Positions 7,689-15,066 are shown, counted from the first letter of the stretch. The stretch is DNA of 15,554 bases from an uncultured Clostridium sp. (GCA_900543325.1 UQQU01000073.1:1-15554), one strand, 5' to 3'. A program made the numbers and translations. The notes: generated by a model not told the origin, from the sequence alone.

Positions 7689-8696
7689 TTATCTTGGTAT
7701 AAGTCCAATTTTCTTTTGCATTTTTCTTAGAGTTTTAATTGCAGCATAATTTGCTTTTTCTGCCCCTAGTTTATAGATTTCCTCTAAAGTTTTTTTATCT
7801 TTAAGTAAACTATTAACCTTTTCTTGGATTGGAGATAATTCATCTATAATTGCATCCGCAACATCTTTCTTTAAATCTGCATATCCTTTTCCTTCATATA
7901 GAGCTACAACTTCTTCTTTGCTATATCCTTTAATTGCAATTAGAATATCCAGTAAGTTTTTAACCCCAGGTTGTTCATCAGAGTAATTAACAACACCAAT
8001 GCTGTCAGTAACAGCTCTAGCTATTTTCTTTCTTATAACATCAGGTGAATCCATAATTAAGATATAGCTATTTGGATTATCGTCTGATTTTGACATCTTC
8101 TTAGTTGGATCTTGTAAGCTCATGACTTTTGCGCCAACTGGTGGAATGTATGGGTCTGGAACTTTGAATGTTGGACTATAAGCATTATTAAATCTATTAG
8201 CTAGATCTCTAGCTAATTCTAAATGTTGCTTTTGGTCACTTCCAACTGGAACTAAGTCTGTATTATATAATAATATATCTGCAGCCATAAGTACTGGATA
8301 AGTAAATAATCCTGCAGGAATAGAATCACCATGTTTTTGAGACTTATCTTTAAATTGAGTCATTCTTGAAAGTTCACCCATATAAGTGTTACATGTTAAA
8401 AGCCAAGCACCTTCTGAGTGAGCCGGTACATGTGATTGAATAAATAATGTATTTTTATCAGGATCAATACCACAAGCAACATAAATAGCCAAAACTTCTA
8501 AAGTTCTTTTTCTTAAATCTGCAGGTAGTTGTTTAACTGTTATAGCATGTAAATCAACTACACAGAAGAAGCAATCGTATTGATCTTGAAGTTTAACCCA
8601 GTTCTTTAATGCTCCTAAGTAATTTCCTAAAGTTAAATTTCCAGAAGGTTGAATACCACTAAAAATAACCTTTTTCTTTTCTGCTACGTTTTCCAA
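7689..8696 (-). CDS. trpS: Tryptophanyl-tRNA synthetase, TTG start
   Basis: This class I synthetase charges tRNA-Trp in the cytoplasm. With the start chosen it has 335 residues, normal for bacterial TrpS. The first class I motif is PSGNLTLGNY (17-26, the HIGH equivalent) and KMSKS is at 200-204. The frame is open to a GTG at 8703-8705, but an AAAAGGGG ribosome site (8705-8712) overlaps that GTG and is spaced 8 nt before the TTG at 8694-8696, so TTG is much the better start. A consensus promoter gives a leader of about 68 nt with no T-box sequence, which is notable since many Firmicute synthetase genes have one. It is transcribed alone towards the shared terminator. Confidence 0.94.
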   Translation of the reverse strand: MENVAEKKKVIFSGIQPSGNLTLGNYLGALKNWVKLQDQYDCFFCVVDLHAITVKQLPADLRKRTLEVLAIYVACGIDPDKNTLFIQSHVPAHSEGAWLLTCNTYMGELSRMTQFKDKSQKHGDSIPAGLFTYPVLMAADILLYNTDLVPVGSDQKQHLELARDLANRFNNAYSPTFKVPDPYIPPVGAKVMSLQDPTKKMSKSDDNPNSYILIMDSPDVIRKKIARAVTDSIGVVNYSDEQPGVKNLLDILIAIKGYSKEEVVALYEGKGYADLKKDVADAIIDELSPIQEKVNSLLKDKKTLEEIYKLGAEKANYAAIKTLRKMQKKIGLIPR

Positions 8697-8704
8697 ATAT
8701 AGCA

Positions 8705-8712
8705 CCCCTTTT
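8705..8712 (-). promoter_or_regulatory. Ribosome binding site that fixes the trpS TTG start
   Basis: AAAAGGGG on the minus strand ends 8 nt before TTG at 8696. The upstream in-frame GTG shares its first G with this site and so could not be read from it. Confidence 0.75.
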
Positions 8713-8770
8713 CTTCTTATAAAAACGTTTTATCTAATTATTATAATTTCGAATTTCAATTATAGTTACT

Positions 8771-8799
8771 ATTATAAAATTACCAAAATTTTATGTCAA
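8771..8799 (-). promoter_or_regulatory. trpS promoter, full consensus
   Basis: On the minus strand TTGACA (8794-8799) and TATAAT (8771-8776) are separated by exactly 17 nt, a perfect match to the housekeeping sigma consensus. Transcription should start near 8764. No operator or attenuator is evident between it and the gene. Confidence 0.85.
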
Positions 8800-8828
8800 A
8801 TGAAACCTTGATTTTATTATTTTTTAAA

Positions 8829-8893
8829 ATAAAAAAAACGTGTATATTGCACAACTGGACTTACGCTCCGCAATGCAAACTACACGTTGGTTT
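8829..8893 (-). ncRNA. Candidate small structured RNA of about 65 nt
   Basis: Read on the minus strand, a good promoter (see 8900-8928) predicts a start at about 8893. The transcript would fold at once into a hairpin: an 8-bp stem AACGTGTA/TACACGTT (8881-8888 with 8837-8844), a 2x2 internal loop, then TTGC/GCAA (8875-8878 with 8847-8850), with a GGA/TCC mini-stem inside the apical part. Eight T (minus strand, 8831-8838) follow directly, partly within the stem base. The whole unit has no ORF. It lies upstream of the trpS promoter and after the zinc-ribbon gene's own terminator, so it belongs to neither. It could also be a copy of a dispersed hairpin repeat or simply a second terminator. Confidence 0.42.
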
Positions 8894-8899
8894 AATTAT

Positions 8900-8928
8900 A
8901 TTATATCATTTTTTTATTTTGATGTAAG
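8900..8928 (-). promoter_or_regulatory. Promoter of the candidate small RNA
   Basis: On the minus strand TATAAT (8900-8905) is preceded by TGA, giving an extended -10, and by CTTACA (8923-8928, 4 of 6) at a 17-nt spacing. There is no protein gene within reach downstream except trpS, which has its own promoter. Confidence 0.5.
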
Positions 8929-8973
8929 AAAAAATATACAGTTTTTTACTTTAAAATTTAATATAAACTTATA

Positions 8974-9002
8974 AGAAAAAGGAGCCGCAAAAGCAGCTCC
9001 TT
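8974..9002 (-). terminator. Terminator of the zinc-ribbon gene
   Basis: On the minus strand AAGGAGCTGC and GCGGCTCCTT (8993-9002 and 8979-8988) pair over 10 bp with one G-T wobble around a TTTT loop, and a T-rich tail follows (complement of 8974-8978). It begins 15 nt after the stop codon. Confidence 0.88.
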
Positions 9003-9017
9003 ATTAATTCAAAAGAA

Positions 9018-9182
9018 TTATCTTCTTTCTCTATTTATCTTTTGAGCCTTTCTAGCTCTTCTGCAATCAGGACATCTAACAGGATCATTTTCAAACCCTT
9101 TTTCTTTGTAGAATTCTTGTTCTCCTACAGTAAATATAAATTCCTTCCCACAGTCTTTGCAGATAATCTTCTTATCTTCCAT
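9018..9182 (-). CDS. Small zinc-ribbon protein
   Basis: The 54-residue product has two CxxC knuckles, CKDC near residue 8 and CPDC near residue 38, spaced to bind one zinc, and a basic Arg/Lys-rich tail. This is the zinc-ribbon pattern of a small clostridial family (probable zinc-ribbon domain); its function is not established, and nucleic-acid or ribosome contact is a guess from the basic tail. An in-frame ATG at 9204-9206 would add 8 residues, but a perfect AAGGAGG (9191-9197) lies inside that extension, 8 nt before the ATG at 9180-9182, so the shorter form is preferred. An extended -10 promoter near 9305 predicts a leader of about 115 nt. Read-through from gerKB is also possible, since no strong terminator separates them. 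Confidence 0.85.
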   Translation of the reverse strand: MEDKKIICKDCGKEFIFTVGEQEFYKEKGFENDPVRCPDCRRARKAQKINRERR

Positions 9183-9304
9183 TTCATATACCTCCTTAAA
9201 ATCCATAGGGTGAATCTTGATAACTACTAACTATACACCTAAGGAAAAAGGGGTACTTTAATGATATTATCATAGAATTTCCTAATGATTTTTATTACAC
9301 TATT

Positions 9305-9313
9305 ATTATAGCA
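9305..9313 (-). promoter_or_regulatory. Extended -10 promoter for the zinc-ribbon gene
   Basis: On the minus strand TGC-TATAAT (9305-9313) forms an extended -10; upstream TTGCAT at 16 nt is only a partial -35. The start would be near 9298, leaving an unusually long untranslated leader in which I recognise no known riboswitch. Confidence 0.4.
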
Positions 9314-9367
9314 TAATTTGGTAAAAATGCAACAAACATACTTTAAAATAAAGTTAGAAAAACTAGA

Positions 9368-10438
9368 TTATTTCTTCTTATATCTTAAGCTAAAGGCAGT
9401 AAATGCAATAAGTGGAACAGCTACAAATAATACTAAATTAATATATTGATAATATTTAAGAAGATAAAATAAGATATAATTATTTCTTGATAAAAATGTT
9501 CCAAATATAAATATTGCTAAAGTATAAACTGTAGTAAAGTATTTATGATTTTTTATATGTTTTTTATAAATTATATATACTCCATAAGTTGCAATTGCAT
9601 ATTTTAAGAAAAATCCAGCAACTGTTTGATATAAGAAAAAGAAATCTCCAAATTCTAAGAATCCACAAAGCTGAACTCTTTGACTTTGAACAAACTCAGG
9701 ATAAAAGATATTAGCAGCTCTAAGAGGGCCAAATGTAGATAATATTCCAATAAGAATGTAAATACATATAGCACCTAGTATTCCTAAAGCTATAAAGCTA
9801 TGTTTTCTTAAATTTTTTCCTGTATTTAAATATCTTAAATATGGTAAAGCAATAACAAAAGCAGATAGTGAACCTAGAACTAGTAAAAATGTTGATAAAA
9901 ATTCACTTCCTATGTTACCTGCAAAAACAGGCATAATATACTTTATATCTTTATACTTTTCAGTAAGTGCAGATAAGATAAAAGTATTAACACCTAATGA
10001 AGATATAAGAATTATTACAAAAATTAAAAATGAACGTATACTTTTTCCAATTAGAAAAACTGATGGTAGAAGAAAAAATATAATTATATACCAACTAGGA
10101 GTTTCAAGGAAAAAGCAAGATTTAACTACATTAGTCTCTACCGCTGCAGATTCAAGAGCAGCTAGAAATAAACCAAAGGCAAACAAAAATAAAAATATGT
10201 TACCTAAAGGTTTAGATAAGCCTTGCATAAAAACTTCGTTTATATTATAAACTCTTCGAGAATCCATAACATAAATTAAGTACATGGCAAATGCAAAGAA
10301 AATTAAATAAATAATTAATGTATATAGCCATGTGTCTCTTCCCCCTTCTGCAATAAACAGAGAGGGATATGTCTTAAAAGATATATATGTAACACCAAAG
10401 ACAAAAAGTATAAAGTGTTTTGCTGATAATTTATTCAT
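9368..10438 (-). CDS. gerKB: Spore germinant receptor subunit B
   Basis: GerKB is the permease-like B subunit of a germinant receptor in the spore inner membrane (spore permease family, APC superfamily). The 356-residue protein has about ten membrane helices and opens with the family-typical SAKHFILFVFG (residues 5-15). The usual length is 360-370. GGAGG at 10446-10450 lies 7 nt before the ATG. It points away from gerKA with about 103 bp between start codons, instead of lying within an A-B-C operon as in Bacillus; this monocistronic divergent layout is the one known for C. perfringens gerK, and it drives the choice of symbol. Expression should be in the forespore under SigG, but I could not find a convincing SigG promoter. 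Only a weak AT hairpin (9340-9354) follows it. Confidence 0.92.
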   Translation of the reverse strand: MNKLSAKHFILFVFGVTYISFKTYPSLFIAEGGRDTWLYTLIIYLIFFAFAMYLIYVMDSRRVYNINEVFMQGLSKPLGNIFLFLFAFGLFLAALESAAVETNVVKSCFFLETPSWYIIIFFLLPSVFLIGKSIRSFLIFVIILISSLGVNTFILSALTEKYKDIKYIMPVFAGNIGSEFLSTFLLVLGSLSAFVIALPYLRYLNTGKNLRKHSFIALGILGAICIYILIGILSTFGPLRAANIFYPEFVQSQRVQLCGFLEFGDFFFLYQTVAGFFLKYAIATYGVYIIYKKHIKNHKYFTTVYTLAIFIFGTFLSRNNYILFYLLKYYQYINLVLFVAVPLIAFTAFSLRYKKK

Positions 10439-10541
10439 TTCTTTTCCTCCAACTTCTAAATATATGCTAAGTCTATTTTATTATTCTCAAAAAAATGAAT
10501 ATTAAACATGGTGAGAGGAATAATATCCTTAGGTGATGCAA

Positions 10542-11963
10542 ATGGATAATTTAAGTTATGTAAAAAAACGATTTGAAGGATGTTTTGACGTTAAATATAG
10601 AGATGTTAAAACAATAATAGGCGATGGTACTTTAGTATTCATAGATGACTTATGTAATGGTCAATGGATGATGGAATACTTAATATTACCATTAAGAGGA
10701 TTTGGAGAATTAAAAAATACAAGTATAAAGTGTCCAAATGATTTATTGGAGAAGGTACTTGATATAAGTGCAACAGGAATGGCTAAGGATTTAGATGATG
10801 CACTTATGCATGTATTATCTGGAGATGTAATATTAATTTTAAAGGATTTTAACGACATTATATTCTGTGAGGTTAAAAATTTCCCAAGAAGAGGTATAGG
10901 AATTCCTGAAACTGAAGCTGTATTAAAGGGACCTAGAGAGGGATTTAATGAACTTATAGTAGATAATGTTGCATTAATTCGTAGGCGTGTTAAGAATCCA
11001 GACTTAAAGTTTGAAACAGTTGTAGTTGGAGAAGAGTCACAAACAGCAGTTGCAATTGCTTATATAAAGGGGATTGCACCAGATGAGTTAGTTAATAAAG
11101 TAAAGGATAAACTTAAAAATTTAGATTTAAGATTTGTTTTAGATTCAAATTATATAGAAGCAAATTTAAAGCATCAGCATTCATTTTTTGATACGGTAGG
11201 ATATACTGAAAAGCCAGATGAAGTTGCAGCAAAGATTTTCGAAGGGCGTATAGGTATTTTAGTAGATGGTACACCATTTGTAATTACAGTACCATATTTC
11301 TTTTTAGAAAATTTTCAAATGCCAGATGATTACTATATAAATAGATACTATACAAATTTTAATAGGATATTAAGATGGTTTGCCTTCTTAGTTGCTTCAT
11401 TTTTACCGGGGCTTTATGTAGCAATTATTACATATCATTTTTCAATGATACCAAGTCTTTTTGTATTTAGGCTCGCAGTATCAAGGGCTGGTGTGCCATT
11501 ACCAACAGTTGTTGAAGTCTTTGTTATGATTATAGCTTTTCAACTTATAAAGGAAGCTGGGTTAAGGTTACCTCATCCAATAGGTGGGGCAATGAGTATA
11601 GTTTCTGCTCTTATTTTAGGTGACGCGGCAGTAGGAGCTGGAATTGCATCAAGAATTACAATAATAGTAGTTGCAGTAAGTACATTAAGTTATTTCTTAA
11701 TTCCTAAGGTATATGGTGCTGTTTCATTTTGGTCAATAGTAATAATGTTATCTTCATCATTACTTGGAATACCAGGATTTTTATGTGCATCATTAATTTA
11801 TATTATTCAAATATCAGAGTTAGAATCAGTGGGATATCCATTCTTATTCCCTCTAGGTAGCTTAAGTGAATATAGATTTAGAGATGTATTTTTTAGAGGT
11901 AAATTAGACAGAATTTCAAGAAAGATAATAGGAACAGGGGGTAAGAAGGATGCTAAAAAATAA
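10542..11963 (+). CDS. gerKA: Spore germinant receptor subunit A
   Basis: GerKA is the A subunit of the receptor (GerA family, 473 residues). Its soluble N-terminal part (about 1-250) has the family motifs GPREGFNE (130-137), a RRRVKNPDL stretch, HSFFDTVGYTEKPDE and EGRIGILVDGTP. Four to five membrane segments follow from about residue 275, with a short polar tail. The frame is also open to GTG 10533 and ATG 10536, but AGGTGAT (10531-10537), complementary to the 16S 3' end, covers these and is correctly placed for the ATG at 10542. The gene overlaps gerKC by 14 nt, so they are translationally linked. In C. perfringens the GerKA-GerKC pair is known to be the main receptor for asparagine and KCl; specificity here is inherited from that knowledge. 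Confidence 0.93.
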   Translation: MDNLSYVKKRFEGCFDVKYRDVKTIIGDGTLVFIDDLCNGQWMMEYLILPLRGFGELKNTSIKCPNDLLEKVLDISATGMAKDLDDALMHVLSGDVILILKDFNDIIFCEVKNFPRRGIGIPETEAVLKGPREGFNELIVDNVALIRRRVKNPDLKFETVVVGEESQTAVAIAYIKGIAPDELVNKVKDKLKNLDLRFVLDSNYIEANLKHQHSFFDTVGYTEKPDEVAAKIFEGRIGILVDGTPFVITVPYFFLENFQMPDDYYINRYYTNFNRILRWFAFLVASFLPGLYVAIITYHFSMIPSLFVFRLAVSRAGVPLPTVVEVFVMIIAFQLIKEAGLRLPHPIGGAMSIVSALILGDAAVGAGIASRITIIVVAVSTLSYFLIPKVYGAVSFWSIVIMLSSSLLGIPGFLCASLIYIIQISELESVGYPFLFPLGSLSEYRFRDVFFRGKLDRISRKIIGTGGKKDAKK

Positions 11964-13077
11964 AAGAAGAAAAGTTTCGATATTATTAAGTTTGTTACTT
12001 CTACCATTACTTTTAACTGGTTGTTTCGATTATCATGATATTAATAAAGTTACATTTCCAACAAGTATTATTTTTGATGTAGATGATTTAGGTCAAGAAA
12101 TAGTTTATTTAGATTGTATTAAGCCATATAGAAGCACTAACGATAGTTCAGATAAAGGGCGAAGGATAATTTATAAAGGTGAAGGTAAAACTGCTTTAGA
12201 AGCCCTAAATGATATAAATAGGGCATCAAGTTTTAAATTAGATTATAGTCAAACAAGGGCTTATATTTTTACTGAAAAAGCTTCTAGAAAAGGTATTAAA
12301 AAGTTTTTAGATTTAATTAATAATAATAGTGAATTTTCAATGAAGCCAAGTGCCTTTGTATATTATGGTGATGTAGATGAATTATTAAAGACTGTATCTA
12401 CAGATGAAGAGTATTTAGGATTATTTTTAAATGATCTAATGGGTAAGGCAAAGTATAATCCTAGGGCTGTACGCTCAAATATAAACTATTATTTAAGCAA
12501 TATCTTAATGGGAAGTAACACAGCCTTATTAACATCAATATCATTAAAGGATAATGCTATAGATAAAAAGATTGAAATACAAGGTTCATCTGTTTTTAAA
12601 GATAATGTTTTAGTAGAGAGAATAGATATGGAAAATAGTTTAATTTATAACATTATAATGGGAAATGCAAAGAGTGGAACCTTAGATATTACCAATCCTC
12701 AAAGTAAAGAAAATTTTATTACATTACAAATATTAGATAGTAGCATGAAAGATAAGTTAGAATTTCAAGATGGAAAATATAAGCTAATAAAAGATGTTAA
12801 TGTTGAGGTATCAGTAAGTGAGGTTCAAGGGAAATTAATAGTAGATGATAATGCATTAGATTATATTAAAGCAAATGAGGAAGCATATATAAAAGGGTAT
12901 GCAGAATACTTATTTAATAAATACAAGGAAGAAAATTTAGATATTTTTGATATTCATAGATTAGCAGAAATGTATTATCCAAATGAGAATATAGATAACC
13001 CTTTAAGTGTTACTGAAATAGAGGTTAATACTAATTTAATTATAAAAGGAACAGGAGTTGCCAAGGATAGCCTTTAA
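11950..13077 (+). CDS. gerKC: Spore germinant receptor lipoprotein subunit C
   Basis: GerKC is the lipid-anchored C subunit (Ger(x)C family, 375 residues) on the outer face of the spore inner membrane. A basic N-terminus and a Leu-rich stretch lead to a lipobox L22-T23-G24-C25, so C25 should be lipidated and cleaved. FDYHDINK directly after it is the family's W/F-D-Y-x-x-I-N motif. The rest is soluble and ends without a membrane segment. Its ATG lies within the end of gerKA; AGGGGG at 11936-11941 gives an 8-nt spacing. A good terminator follows about 80 nt after the stop. The gene is intact and of normal length. Confidence 0.94.
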   Translation: MLKNKRRKVSILLSLLLLPLLLTGCFDYHDINKVTFPTSIIFDVDDLGQEIVYLDCIKPYRSTNDSSDKGRRIIYKGEGKTALEALNDINRASSFKLDYSQTRAYIFTEKASRKGIKKFLDLINNNSEFSMKPSAFVYYGDVDELLKTVSTDEEYLGLFLNDLMGKAKYNPRAVRSNINYYLSNILMGSNTALLTSISLKDNAIDKKIEIQGSSVFKDNVLVERIDMENSLIYNIIMGNAKSGTLDITNPQSKENFITLQILDSSMKDKLEFQDGKYKLIKDVNVEVSVSEVQGKLIVDDNALDYIKANEEAYIKGYAEYLFNKYKEENLDIFDIHRLAEMYYPNENIDNPLSVTEIEVNTNLIIKGTGVAKDSL

Positions 13078-13156
13078 TATTTTAAAAGTATTAATAAAAG
13101 AAATATACAAGAATATAATTAAATTAAATAGATAAAAGTAAAAAATGCTAAGTTTT

Positions 13157-13208
13157 AAAGAACAAAGGAAAATATAACAATAAAATTATTTTCTTTGTTC
13201 TTTTTTTT
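13157..13208 (+). terminator. Terminator of the gerKA-gerKC operon
   Basis: Arms 13157-13174 and 13187-13203 pair over 17 bp with one bulged G, around a 12-nt loop, and lead into a T run that continues to 13208. Confidence 0.88.
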
Positions 13209-13209
13209 A

Positions 13210-13238
13210 TTATCATAAATATAATATATTACTATAAA
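13210..13238 (+). promoter_or_regulatory. Possible promoter of the AlbA_2 gene
   Basis: TTATCA (13210-13215) and TATAAA (13233-13238) are 17 nt apart, predicting a start near 13245 and a leader of about 80 nt. The -35 directly follows the gerK terminator tail. Confidence 0.28.
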
Positions 13239-13245
13239 AATTTTT

Positions 13246-13258
13246 GTGAAAATTTCAC
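13246..13258. promoter_or_regulatory. Palindrome at the predicted start site of the AlbA_2 gene
   Basis: GTGAAA-A-TTTCAC is a perfect 6+6 inverted repeat lying exactly where transcription is predicted to begin. This fits a repressor operator, perhaps for the AlbA_2 protein itself, but short AT-rich dyads are common by chance. Confidence 0.28.
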
Positions 13259-13324
13259 TCTAAAATTAGCAGTTTTAGTCCAAGTTGAATATTATATCTT
13301 AGAGAGAGTTTAAGGTAAAATATT

Positions 13325-14470
13325 ATGAATAAGAAAAAGCTACTATCTTTAATACAACAGAGAGAAGGCACTAAATTGGATTTCAAACTAAAAATAGATA
13401 TTTCATCAGAGTCTGGTAAGAAGGAATTGGCAAAGGATGTATGTGCTATAGCAAATTCTAAAGGGGGAAGAGGATATCTAATAATAGGGGTTGAAGACAG
13501 AACGAAACGATTAGTTGGAATTAATAAGTTCAAAGCATTAGATGAAGAAAAAATTCAACAGGTTGTAAGTTCAAGGTGTGAGCCACCAATTCCAATAACA
13601 GTAGAAGTTGTAAATTTAGATGGAATTGATATTGGAATAATAACAATATTTGATGGAGGACAAAAACCTTATCAGATAAAAGAAACTGGAGCATTCCATA
13701 TAAGAAGAGGATCTATTACGGATACTATGCGGAAATCTGAACTAGTGGCAGCATTTGAAGAAAATCAGCTATTAACAGTTGAAACCTGCAAAATAGTAAA
13801 TAGTAGTGCTGAGTTTTTAAATAGAGAATTAGTAGAAAGATATTTTAGAAATAAGGGAATAGTTATTAATAGGGAAAATGAAAAATTTCTGTTGGAAAGT
13901 GCAGGTATAACTTATTTGGACAAAAGAAATAGAAAAGTTAGATGTACTTTTGGTGGATTAGTAGTATTTTGTGATAGTAATAATATCTGTATTCCTAATA
14001 ATGCAATACGAATAATAAATAGGATAAATGAAAATTATCCTAGATCAATTATAATAAATGGTAATTTATTAGATATGATAGATAAAACTGAAAAACAAAT
14101 GTATACGTTATTACCGAAAGATTATCCAGTTTTTGCTGTTATGGAAGCTGTAAAGAATTCAGTAATGTATAGGGAGTATTCAATTATAGATAAGTTGATA
14201 GAAATAATATTAACAAAGAACTCAATCATAGTTATAAGTCCTGGACAATTATTATCTAAGAGTAATATGTTTGGAGATATGGGATATAATAAGAGGAATA
14301 TGTGGATTTATGATAAATTAATATCTTTAGATGAAGGTAAGAGATTTATTAATGACGGCAATGGATTAGTAAGGATAAAGGAAGCATTTAAGGGAAAAAG
14401 AAAGGTAAGGCTAATAAATTCAACATTAGATGATTGTTTTAAGGTTATTTTGCCTATAAGCATTGAATAA
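13325..14470 (+). CDS. AlbA_2 (Schlafen-type) domain protein with a GHKL-ATPase-like C-terminus
   Basis: The 381-residue cytosolic protein belongs to the group often annotated as putative transcriptional regulators or ATP-dependent DNA-binding proteins; a precise function is not known. The AlbA_2 domain spans about 12-140: EGTKLDFK (14-21), ANSKGGRGYLIIGVED (43-58) and a KPYQ...FHIRRGS segment (114-130). The C-terminal half resembles the HATPase_c_4 fold: PVFAVMEAVKNSVMYREYS (268-286), with E275 and N278 as the Glu...Asn of the ATPase N-box, then a strand and ISPGQLL (304-310). It ends about there, with no winged-helix tail that many relatives have. AAGG at 13312-13315, 9 nt before the ATG, is a modest ribosome site. 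It is a single-gene unit after the gerK terminator. Such genes are often mobile or strain-variable; a link to defence is possible but unproved. Confidence 0.75.
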   Translation: MNKKKLLSLIQQREGTKLDFKLKIDISSESGKKELAKDVCAIANSKGGRGYLIIGVEDRTKRLVGINKFKALDEEKIQQVVSSRCEPPIPITVEVVNLDGIDIGIITIFDGGQKPYQIKETGAFHIRRGSITDTMRKSELVAAFEENQLLTVETCKIVNSSAEFLNRELVERYFRNKGIVINRENEKFLLESAGITYLDKRNRKVRCTFGGLVVFCDSNNICIPNNAIRIINRINENYPRSIIINGNLLDMIDKTEKQMYTLLPKDYPVFAVMEAVKNSVMYREYSIIDKLIEIILTKNSIIVISPGQLLSKSNMFGDMGYNKRNMWIYDKLISLDEGKRFINDGNGLVRIKEAFKGKRKVRLINSTLDDCFKVILPISIE

Positions 14471-14652
14471 TAAAATTTATATAGCTAATAATAACTTTAA
14501 AGAAAGGTGCAGAAAGTTTAGTTAAAGTTTAATTTGCTAAAAAGTATGTTACTAGAATTTTTAATTATATGTAAAAAGTTTAACTTATATCTTCAACAAA
14601 ATTGTGAAGATAATTAACTATAAAAATAATTAAAAAAGAAGGAGTGGTTCCA

Positions 14653-15066
14653 ATGATTCAAGTTTTTTGTGCAAGAAGAGGCTCTGGAAAAACAAAAAGG
14701 TTAATAGAATTAGCCAACCACCAACAAATAAGTGCTAAAGGCGATGCCGTTTATATTGATGACGATTCTAGACCAATGTTACAGTTAGCAAGAGGTATAA
14801 GGTTTATTGACACCAATGAATATAAAGTTGATGATTGTCAAAGTTTTTATGGTATGTTATGTGGGATAATTTCATCTAATTATGATATTGAAAATATCTA
14901 TATTGATGGATTATCAAATATTGTTAGATGTACTATGAAAGATTCCACAGAATTATTTAGAAAGATAGCTGGATTAACAGACAGGTTTGGTATCAATGTA
15001 TATATTAATGTTAATGTTGATACAGCTGAAGAAGTACCATCATGTATTAAAGAATACGTAGCATAG
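14653..15066 (+). CDS. Small P-loop (Walker A) protein of unknown function
   Basis: The 137-residue protein opens with MIQVFCARRGSGKTK, a Walker A motif A-x4-G-K-T at residues 7-14, right after a first beta strand. A hydrophobic strand ending in Asp, NIYIDGLSN (81-89), serves as Walker B with D85. A third strand, NVYINVN (115-121), may be the sensor strand. No further domain is present, so this is a minimal nucleotide-binding fold, probably cytosolic; whether it is an ATPase or a kinase cannot be told. The start is the ATG at 14653, 8 nt after AAGGAG (14639-14644); a GTG at 14644 in the same frame overlaps that site and is rejected. It has its own terminator, so it is not in an operon with tyrS. 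The 182-nt region upstream holds a hairpin and repeated AAAGTTTA words. Confidence 0.7.
   Translation: MIQVFCARRGSGKTKRLIELANHQQISAKGDAVYIDDDSRPMLQLARGIRFIDTNEYKVDDCQSFYGMLCGIISSNYDIENIYIDGLSNIVRCTMKDSTELFRKIAGLTDRFGINVYINVNVDTAEEVPSCIKEYVA

Noticed and set aside
8703..8705. GTG as the trpS start
   Set aside because: The only good ribosome site overlaps this codon; it fits the TTG at 8694-8696 with 8-nt spacing.
9042..9230. Plus-strand open frame opposite the zinc-ribbon gene
   Set aside because: The minus strand shows two CxxC knuckles, a perfect ribosome site and a terminator; the plus strand shows none of these.
9340..9354. ACTTTA/TAAAGT hairpin after gerKB as a terminator
   Set aside because: It is short, almost all A-T and lacks an adjacent T tract.
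9912..10250. Open frame of 112 codons on the plus strand within gerKB
   Set aside because: It is a shadow of a clear membrane-protein gene with no ribosome site or known motif.
10451..10541. SigG promoters for gerKB and gerKA
   Set aside because: Only partial matches at wrong spacing are visible (minus GAATA to CATATAT is 15 nt apart and the -10 is off consensus), so I did not annotate them.
14588..14612. Hairpin upstream of the P-loop gene as a terminator
   Set aside because: The stem has a bulge and no T run follows on either strand; it is kept only as possible structure in the leader.
14546..14617. 23-codon ORF in the gap before the P-loop gene
   Set aside because: There is no ribosome site, and the length is expected by chance in such AT-rich DNA.
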